20,482 nucleotides of DNA, taken from Methylococcaceae bacterium. Its GTDB lineage: Bacteria; Pseudomonadota; Gammaproteobacteria; Methylococcales; Methylococcaceae. The stretch lies in contig VEPB01000024.1 in the NCBI GenBank assembly GCA_012026715.1, positions 1 to 20,482 on the forward strand, in the 5' to 3' direction. The translations under genes were made by a program, and so were the position numbers. The notes beneath the pieces are model-generated. The model had not been told where the DNA came from, did no database searches, and saw only the letters and a list, made by a program, of their open reading frames with translations. Positions 15,574 through 20,482 of this stretch are shown piece after piece (within the stretch, counting starts at the first letter, position 1; each line of letters opens with the position of its first letter).

Positions 15574-15605
15574 CAGGGGCGCAGCCTGATCAGGCTGCGC
15601 CCCTG
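15574..15605. terminator. Perfect 32-base palindrome, probable terminator
   Basis: Bases 15574-15589 are the exact reverse complement of 15590-15605: left arm CAGGGGCGCAGCCTGA, centred on TGATCA. It lies between the convergent DUF4870-like and cytochrome genes. Read on the minus strand the stem is followed by TTTGGTTTATG, a T-rich tail, so it should end the cytochrome transcript. On the plus strand the tail is CTGTTGCG, so termination there would be weaker. Confidence 0.8.
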
Positions 15606-15621
15606 CTGTTGCGTCGGGTGT

Positions 15622-15936
15622 CTATTTGGTGCCCAACACCCACTGCGCCAGCGCTTTGGCATCATCGTCCGACAGCGATGGATTGGGCGGCATCGGCATC
15701 TGCCCCCAGGCACCGGCACCGCCGGCCTTGATCTTGGCCGCCAGCTTGGCAACCGCATCGGCTTGACCCGCATACTTGGCGGCAACATCCTTGTAGGAGG
15801 GGCCGACACGCTTCTGGTCCAGGGCATGGCAATTGAGACAACCCTTGCTCTTGGCCAGTTCTTCGCTGGCGAACGCCGGGAGGGAAGTCAAACTGGCCAA
15901 TGCCATCAGTACGAGCACGATCTTGGGTTTGGTCAT
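15622..15936 (-). CDS. Cytochrome c551-like periplasmic monohaem cytochrome
   Basis: A 104-residue precursor with a signal peptide (MTKPKIVLVLMALASLTSLP, probable cut after AFA at 23) and a mature class I cytochrome c of about 81 residues. Haem attachment is at C33-L-N-C36-H37. The axial methionine is probably M82 in PMPPN. The run VGPSYKDVAAKYAGQ, then GAWGQMPMPPN, then LAQWVLGTK closely follows Pseudomonas-type cytochrome c551, an electron carrier. In a methanotroph it could pass electrons between periplasmic dehydrogenases, the bc1 complex and an oxidase or nitrite reductase, but the sequence does not say which. GGAG lies six bases before ATG 15936. It is a single-gene unit ending at the palindrome at 15574-15605. 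Confidence 0.93.
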   Translation of the reverse strand: MTKPKIVLVLMALASLTSLPAFASEELAKSKGCLNCHALDQKRVGPSYKDVAAKYAGQADAVAKLAAKIKAGGAGAWGQMPMPPNPSLSDDDAKALAQWVLGTK

Positions 15937-16007
15937 GATGCTCTCCAGTGGTTGGGAGGCGACATGATGGCAAGGAGCCGGGCGATCCGCAACGTACGCC
16001 TTGTGCC

Positions 16008-16013
16008 TATAAT
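16008..16013 (+). promoter_or_regulatory. Candidate -10 element for the EVE-domain gene
   Basis: A perfect TATAAT lies 35 bases before ATG 16049, in the 112-base gap between divergent genes. The base run 17 bases upstream (ATCCGC, 15985-15990) is a poor -35, so an activator or a different sigma factor may be needed. Confidence 0.4.
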
Positions 16014-16048
16014 CGGCATCCATCCAAATCACCCGCCGGAACTTGCCG

Positions 16049-16507
16049 ATGAACTATTGGCTGATGAAAACGGAGCCTACCGAATTCAGTATCGATGACC
16101 TGGAACATCGCCCGAATCAGACCGAATCCTGGGACGGCGTGCGCAACTATCAGGCACGCAACATGATCCGCGATCAGATGAAAACCGGTGACCAGGTGCT
16201 GATCTACCACTCCAACTGCGATCATCCGGGGATCGCCGGGATCGCCGTCATCGTCCGCGAGGCCTATCCCGACCCGACCGCGTTTCAATCCGGCCACAAG
16301 CACTACGACCCGACCGCGAAGCCCGATGCACCGCGCTGGTTCATGGTGGATGTTGGCTTCGTCCGCAAACTCCGGCGCATCATCACCCTGGCGGAACTGA
16401 AAGACCGCCCCGAACTGGAGGGACTGGCCCTGGTGCGCCGGGGCAACCGCCTGTCGGTGATGCCGGTGACGCCACAGCACTGGGAATTCATCCTCGGTCT
16501 GGAATAG
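16049..16507 (+). CDS. EVE domain-containing protein (THYN1-like)
   Basis: A 152-residue protein made almost entirely of one EVE domain, a PUA-like fold also found in human THYN1 and thought to bind modified bases in nucleic acid. The opening NYWLMKTEPTEFSIDDL, the family signature WDGVRNYQARN and the run GDQVLIYHSNCDHPGIAGIA are full matches to the bacterial group. The bacterial role is unsettled. ATG 16049 is preferred over TTG 16043 because family members begin MxYWLMKxEP. CCGGAA upstream may serve as the ribosome-binding site. The unrecognised gene downstream follows after 13 bases, so the two probably form an operon. Confidence 0.93.
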   Translation: MNYWLMKTEPTEFSIDDLEHRPNQTESWDGVRNYQARNMIRDQMKTGDQVLIYHSNCDHPGIAGIAVIVREAYPDPTAFQSGHKHYDPTAKPDAPRWFMVDVGFVRKLRRIITLAELKDRPELEGLALVRRGNRLSVMPVTPQHWEFILGLE

Positions 16508-16520
16508 CGCTCCGCCGATC

Positions 16521-17327
16521 ATGCTGCGGGAGTGGTGGACCTCGCGGCTGAGCCGAACCGCCAGCTCCGCGGCACGCCGGCTCGGCTACCCCGACGAATT
16601 GGCGGCGCTGGCCGCGCGGCCCCGCCGCTGCAAAGCTACCTGGCGTCCACACCTGGAAGCCACCCGGAGAACGCTGCTGGAACAGGGCCGATGCCATGGC
16701 GACCGACAAGGCTGCGCGCTGATCCTGGGGGCCGGACTACTGGAGGACATCCCCTGGCGGGATTTGCTCGAACACTTTGGGATGTTGCGGCTGGTGGACG
16801 CGGTGTTCCCGCTGACCACCCGGCGGCTTGCCACGCGACAGCGGGGACGGCTGGAACTGATGGCGCACGATCTTACCGGCGTCATCGACGCCCTTGCCGC
16901 CGGCAGGACGACACCGATTCCTTCCGACCGGATGCCACCGGCGCTATTACAAGATGTGGCGTGGATCGCGTCGGTCAACTGCCTCACCCAGCTTCCCTTG
17001 GCACCGGTCGCTTGGCTACTGAAACAAGGGAGCTGCGAGACAGCGGCAGAAGCCCATGGTCAGGCGATCATCGCCGCCCACCTGGAACAACTGACAACGG
17101 CCGGTCCGCCCTGCTGCCTGATCTCGGAACGGGCGGATCGCCGCTACGACCGGGCCGGCGGCATCCTCGCAGCCACCGATTACGGTCCGCTGCTCGATCC
17201 CCGGCTGGCCGCGAGTGGCGCTCGCTTGCTGGAAGCATGGGACTGGCTGGTCCATCCGCCCGGCGAACTGGCGAACGGCGAGACCGAGATCCGGCGGGTG
17301 GCCGCCTGGGCGCTGGCTATTCCTTGA
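16521..17327 (+). CDS. Rossmann-like protein of unknown function
   Basis: I do not recognise a named family for this 268-residue protein. A Trp- and Arg-rich helical N-terminus (about 1-60, including RCKATWRPHLEATRRTLLEQ) leads into CALILGAGLLEDIPW (65-79, glycines 70 and 72) and LRLVDAVF with D93. This strand-glycine loop-helix-strand-acid pattern suggests a Rossmann nucleotide- or SAM-binding fold. A later MAHDLTGVIDAL would fit the next strand of a methyltransferase-type core. No signal peptide or membrane segment is evident. It starts 13 bases after the EVE gene and its 3' end overlaps the convergent regA gene by 11 bases. Codon use matches its neighbours. Methyltransferase-like is a guess from the pattern only. 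Confidence 0.75.
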   Translation: MLREWWTSRLSRTASSAARRLGYPDELAALAARPRRCKATWRPHLEATRRTLLEQGRCHGDRQGCALILGAGLLEDIPWRDLLEHFGMLRLVDAVFPLTTRRLATRQRGRLELMAHDLTGVIDALAAGRTTPIPSDRMPPALLQDVAWIASVNCLTQLPLAPVAWLLKQGSCETAAEAHGQAIIAAHLEQLTTAGPPCCLISERADRRYDRAGGILAATDYGPLLDPRLAASGARLLEAWDWLVHPPGELANGETEIRRVAAWALAIP

Positions 17328-17877
17328 CCGGACGCTTTTCCAGCTTGCGCTGCAGGGTACGGCGGTGCATGCCCAAGGCACGGGCCGCCGCCGAGATGTT
17401 GTGATCGTGTTCCACCAGAATCTTTTGCAGATGCTCCCATTCCAATCGCTTCACCGACAGCGGCTTTTCCTTGATCTCGACGTTGGCATCGCCGGCGTCC
17501 TTGTGCAGGGCTGCGACGATCTCGTCGGCATCGGCCGGCTTGCTGAGGTAGTGAGTCGCGCCCAGCTTGATCGCCTCCACCGCGGTGGCGACGCTGGCAA
17601 AGCCGGTCAACATCACGATGCGGGTGTTGTCGTCCAGCTCCTTTAGCCGCTTGACCAACATCAGCCCGGAATCATGGCCGATCCGCAAATCGATGACCGC
17701 GTATTCCGGATCGACCCGTTCCGCCATCTCTAGGGCGGCTTCGAGATCGTGCGCGGCAAACACTTCGAACTTCCGCTTGGAAAGCGCCTGGGCAAGCACC
17801 ATGCAGAAGGTCTGATCGTCGTCGACCAGCAGCAAATGGGGATTTTCCGACGATTCGCCGGCGAGGATTGCGCTCAT
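17317..17877 (-). CDS. regA: Redox response regulator, RegA/PrrA/ActR type
   Basis: A 186-residue response regulator. The receiver (about 13-130) has the acid pocket DDD (19-21), phosphoacceptor D63 (VIDLRIGHDSGL), the switch T in MLTGFAS, and K in LSKPAD. The C-terminal Fis-type helix-turn-helix (EHDHNISAAARALGMHRRTLQRKL) is characteristic of the RegA/PrrA family. These global regulators control respiration, photosynthesis or carbon and nitrogen metabolism with redox state. AAGGA lies eight bases before ATG 17877. A TTG at 17883 in the same frame is less likely. It follows regB by two bases, so the pair is one operon. Its last 11 bases overlap the 3' end of the convergent gene. Confidence 0.93.
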   Translation of the reverse strand: MSAILAGESSENPHLLLVDDDQTFCMVLAQALSKRKFEVFAAHDLEAALEMAERVDPEYAVIDLRIGHDSGLMLVKRLKELDDNTRIVMLTGFASVATAVEAIKLGATHYLSKPADADEIVAALHKDAGDANVEIKEKPLSVKRLEWEHLQKILVEHDHNISAAARALGMHRRTLQRKLEKRPVKE

Positions 17878-17879
17878 GT

Positions 17880-19199
17880 TCAACGTCCTTTACCGCTCAG
17901 CGGCAGCGAAATTCGGGTAACAGTGCCGCGTCCGACACCGCGGGAATGCATTTCGATGGCACCGCCCATGCGCTCGATGGCGGAAAAAGCCAGGAACAGG
18001 CCAACGCCAAGACCGTGCTCCTTGCTGCTGACCGGAGTCTTGCCCAAGCGGGCCGATACCGACGGCGCGATGCCGGGACCTTCGTCGGCGATTTCCAGCA
18101 CGGCCCGCTCCAGGGTCCAGCGGGCGCGCAGTTCGATCCGGGTGGGCGAGACGTCTGCGGCGTTGTTGAGGATGTTCACCAGGGCGTGGGTCAGGGTGCG
18201 CTCCGCCAGGATGTTGGGACTGGGCTCGAAGCCCTGATTGATGTATTCCAGCGCGCCATTGAGCCGCTGCTGGCGCCAGCTGGCGATGACTTCCTCGATA
18301 TAGCGGGACACCGGCATGACATGGCCGGATTCGGCGCGCAATTCGCCGGCGGTCGCCGACATCACCGAGAGCGCTTCCTTGCAGCGGTTCACCTGGGCCC
18401 TCAGGATGCGCATTTTCTCCAGATGTTCCAGCGACTCGGACTCCTCGAACTCCTGCTCGAGGTCGTGAATCAGGATAGCCATGGTCCCCAGCGGCGTACC
18501 CATCTCGTGGGCGGCGCCAGCCGCCAGGGTACCCAGCGACACCACCCGCTCGTTGCGCAAGGCCTGCTCGCGGATTTCCGCCAGCTTGCGTTCCCGCTCC
18601 CGCAGGGTCTCCGCCATCTCAACCACGAAGTAGGCGACCAGGACGGCGGTGAACACGAAGCCGAACCACATGCCGAACACATGCAACTCGATGTCGTGGT
18701 GCTCCATCATGGCATGCAGGTGGGGCGGCACGTCCTCGTTGAGGGTCATCGGCACGATCTTGGGCAAGGGCTGGTAGTAGCCCATCAGGATCGTGTAACA
18801 GGACGACGCGAAGATCACCATGTACCAGGTGTAGGTCTGCGGCAGCACCGTGGCGGCGATGATCAAGGGCAGCAGGAAGAACCAGGCGATGGGATTGGTG
18901 GCGCCGCCGGTGTAATAGAGGATGGCGGCGATGGCCAGCACGTCGCAGCTGAGCTGGATGAACAGCTCGATGTCGGTGACCGGCTCCTCCAGCCCCAACC
19001 GCTGCAGGGTCAGCCAGTTGAGGAAAGCCATCGCCGTCATGATGCCCCACAACGGCGGCTGGCGCAGCGGTATGTCCAGCCCATGGACGCTGATCAGGAC
19101 CGTCAGCGCCTCGCCCCCGATCATCAGGTTGCGGAGCACGAACAGCCACTTCATGTTGGTCCGCGCCGAATTGTCCGAATCGACCGGATGAGTGGTCAT
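17880..19199 (-). CDS. regB: Redox sensor histidine kinase, RegB/PrrB/ActS type
   Basis: A 439-residue inner-membrane histidine kinase. Several hydrophobic segments fill about residues 17-195. They include TGGATNPIAWFFLLP (97-111), equivalent to the quinone-sensing GGxxNPF loop of RegB but with Ile for Phe. The H-box is LAAGAAHEMGTPL with H231. Cys273 (QVNRCKEAL) lies 42 residues later, about where the redox-active Cys265 sits relative to His225 in Rhodobacter RegB. The N-box NNAADVSP, DEGPGI and GLGVGLFLA complete the ATPase domain. ATG 19199 gives a family-typical length, but the ribosome-binding site is weak. It would phosphorylate RegA, encoded two bases downstream, when the quinone pool is reduced. 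A PilZ-like gene ends 56 bases upstream. Confidence 0.93.
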   Translation of the reverse strand: MTTHPVDSDNSARTNMKWLFVLRNLMIGGEALTVLISVHGLDIPLRQPPLWGIMTAMAFLNWLTLQRLGLEEPVTDIELFIQLSCDVLAIAAILYYTGGATNPIAWFFLLPLIIAATVLPQTYTWYMVIFASSCYTILMGYYQPLPKIVPMTLNEDVPPHLHAMMEHHDIELHVFGMWFGFVFTAVLVAYFVVEMAETLRERERKLAEIREQALRNERVVSLGTLAAGAAHEMGTPLGTMAILIHDLEQEFEESESLEHLEKMRILRAQVNRCKEALSVMSATAGELRAESGHVMPVSRYIEEVIASWRQQRLNGALEYINQGFEPSPNILAERTLTHALVNILNNAADVSPTRIELRARWTLERAVLEIADEGPGIAPSVSARLGKTPVSSKEHGLGVGLFLAFSAIERMGGAIEMHSRGVGRGTVTRISLPLSGKGR

Positions 19200-19255
19200 G
19201 GCGAATGAAGTTCCGAGATGGGATGAAATGGGATGGTGACTGGATCGCAACAGGC

Positions 19256-20482
19256 TCAGGCACCGACCGTTTTCAGCCCGGAACGGGCAACGGTGGAAAC
19301 CGTAAATGCAACGAAGGCCGGCGTTGATGCAACCACGCGCTCCAGCTTGATGATTCGTTCGGCCGTCGGCAGCTCTAATTCGAGGACCTGGCCCACCTCG
19401 AAATTTCCGGGAGTCCCGTAGACCACCGCCTCCCGTTGCAGCAAGGGATTCACCGGAACATAAAGCACTTTGCGCTCGGCCAACGGCTTACTGACAGGAC
19501 GGGCCTTGCCGCCTTCCACCTCCGGCGAAACCAGCTCGACTCCCAGCATCAGATCATCGTCGTTGTTGTGCTGAAGCCAACGAATGATCCCCAGATAGGT
19601 TCCGCCTTCGGCACCGCCGACGCCAACCAGTTCACCGCCGCGCGCACCCGACATTTCCTTGTTGACCCACAGCAGACAATATCCCTGCGCGCTGGAATTC
19701 AACAGCCGCACATCGGGCCGGGCCGGGCCCCCGGTTCCGACACTGACAGCCTGCGCACCGGCAGGCCAGATGTCTTCGCTACGGACCGTCGTCAGATGGT
19801 CTTCCAGCAACTGTCCGGCCTGGCGATCGGTACGCCCCATGCGTTCATCCGGCAGCTGGTTCTGGTACGCCCCCTCATTCTCCTCTCCGTAACGCCTGAC
19901 ATCCTCGACCGTGTAATTGGGCGCCTGCAGCCAACTCGCGCCACTGAACACGGCCAGCTCTTCTTCGTCGGCCAACGCGGGGCGGGTGGCCACGGCCATC
20001 AGATAATCGGACAGCGCGGTCAGCCCCAAGTGGAGACGATGCTTGCCAGTTTCCGGATGACGCCTGCTGCGACGCCGGTCCGGGTTCAGCAAGCTGCGCA
20101 ACAGGCCGGCCAAAAGTGTCTTGGACACCCGGTTGTCGCCTAAGCGGCGGTGTTGGGCTTCGGCGAAATAGCGGGTAGCCGCCTTGACCAGCAACTGGGT
20201 CATCACGAAGCGCCGTTCCACCGGCCCCTGCCCCTTCAACTCCAGGATCGGCTGCGGCGGCGCGTCGACGCCCAGGTCAAGATAGAATTGGGCCTTTAGT
20301 TCATCCCGGACCGGGATGTCGCACAGCTCGGCCTTGTCAGCGATCAGCCCCAGAATGATGAAAATCTGGCGAATCTCCCGCGGCCGGTAGCGGGACACGT
20401 TAGCCAGCGATGCCAGCACGATCCGCATGAATTGGGCGAATACCGTCGCTACCGCCGAGCGCCCCCGGCGAGGAAGCGGCGC
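19256..20482 (-). CDS. PilZ-like domain protein, N-terminus outside the window
   Basis: The frame stays open to the right edge (18 codons beyond the first in-window ATG at 20428, no stop), so the start lies outside. About 408 residues are visible. The C-terminal quarter (RPDVRLLNSSAQGYCLLW, GELVGVGG, YLGIIRWLQ, LMLGVELVSP) resembles PilZ-like C-terminal domains of large proteobacterial proteins. The NxSxxG element is present, but a correctly spaced RxxxR arginine pair is not obvious, so cyclic-di-GMP binding is uncertain. The middle and N-terminal visible parts are helical and charged, without membrane segments, and I recognise nothing in them. It precedes regB by 56 bases on the same strand and might share its transcript. 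Function unknown. Confidence 0.7.
   Translation of the reverse strand, partial: APLPRRGRSAVATVFAQFMRIVLASLANVSRYRPREIRQIFIILGLIADKAELCDIPVRDELKAQFYLDLGVDAPPQPILELKGQGPVERRFVMTQLLVKAATRYFAEAQHRRLGDNRVSKTLLAGLLRSLLNPDRRRSRRHPETGKHRLHLGLTALSDYLMAVATRPALADEEELAVFSGASWLQAPNYTVEDVRRYGEENEGAYQNQLPDERMGRTDRQAGQLLEDHLTTVRSEDIWPAGAQAVSVGTGGPARPDVRLLNSSAQGYCLLWVNKEMSGARGGELVGVGGAEGGTYLGIIRWLQHNNDDDLMLGVELVSPEVEGGKARPVSKPLAERKVLYVPVNPLLQREAVVYGTPGNFEVGQVLELELPTAERIIKLERVVASTPAFVAFTVSTVARSGLKTVGA

Noticed and set aside
17868..19208. Long plus-strand open frame opposite regB
   Set aside because: Antisense shadow rich in His, Gln and Asp. The kinase motifs on the other strand are complete.
1..20482. CRISPR arrays, insertion sequences, phage genes, tRNA or rRNA genes
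   Set aside because: I found no regularly spaced repeats, transposase-like proteins, terminal inverted repeats, integrases or cloverleaf/rRNA sequence. The window is almost entirely ordinary coding sequence.

Overview
The window is GC-rich, densely coded bacterial DNA, most likely from a gammaproteobacterial methanotroph of the Methylococcaceae. Two observations point there. The left end carries fhcD and fhcC of the tetrahydromethanopterin-linked formyltransferase/hydrolase complex, a C1-oxidation module typical of methylotrophic proteobacteria. The middle carries the classic gammaproteobacterial lptD-surA-pdxA-rsmA cluster with amgK-murU divergent beside it, as in Pseudomonas. Genus-level placement is inference.

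Layout. 1-336: 3' part of a Uma2-type PD-(D/E)XK protein whose end overlaps the fhcD start. 326-2040: fhcD and fhcC. 2055-2086: short REP-like imperfect palindrome. 2115-2414: small Cys-containing lipoprotein. 2415-2730: gene-free. 2731-4636: YajR-like MFS transporter and ssb. 4681-6612 (minus): REC-PAS-GAF-HD-GYP protein with a degenerate receiver. 6613-6938: gene-free. 6939-13115 (minus): lptD, surA, pdxA and rsmA, each joined to the next by a 4-base ATGA stop/start overlap. 13320-15025 (plus): amgK and murU, also overlapping by 4 bases. 15136-15513: small DUF4870-like membrane protein. 15574-15605: perfect 32-base palindrome, probably a terminator. 15622-15936 (minus): cytochrome c551-like protein. 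16049-17327 (plus): EVE-domain protein and an unrecognised Rossmann-like protein. 17317-19199 (minus): regA/regB-type redox two-component system. 19256 to the right edge (minus): C-terminal part of a PilZ-like protein.

How the genes work together. FhcD and FhcC belong to the step that converts formyl-H4MPT to formate during formaldehyde oxidation. The central block is an envelope and housekeeping cluster: LptD and SurA build the outer membrane, PdxA makes pyridoxal phosphate, RsmA matures 16S rRNA, and AmgK-MurU recycle MurNAc to UDP-MurNAc. RegB-RegA is a redox-responsive global regulator that could tune respiratory or C1 genes. The HD-GYP and PilZ-like proteins suggest cyclic-di-GMP signalling. 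I found no mobile element, phage, CRISPR array, tRNA or rRNA. No wholly new multi-gene system is evident. The most unusual points are the Uma2 gene overlapping fhcD, the proline-rich insertion with a repeated Cys/Trp motif in LptD, the degenerate receiver on the HD-GYP protein, and the unrecognised Rossmann-like protein.
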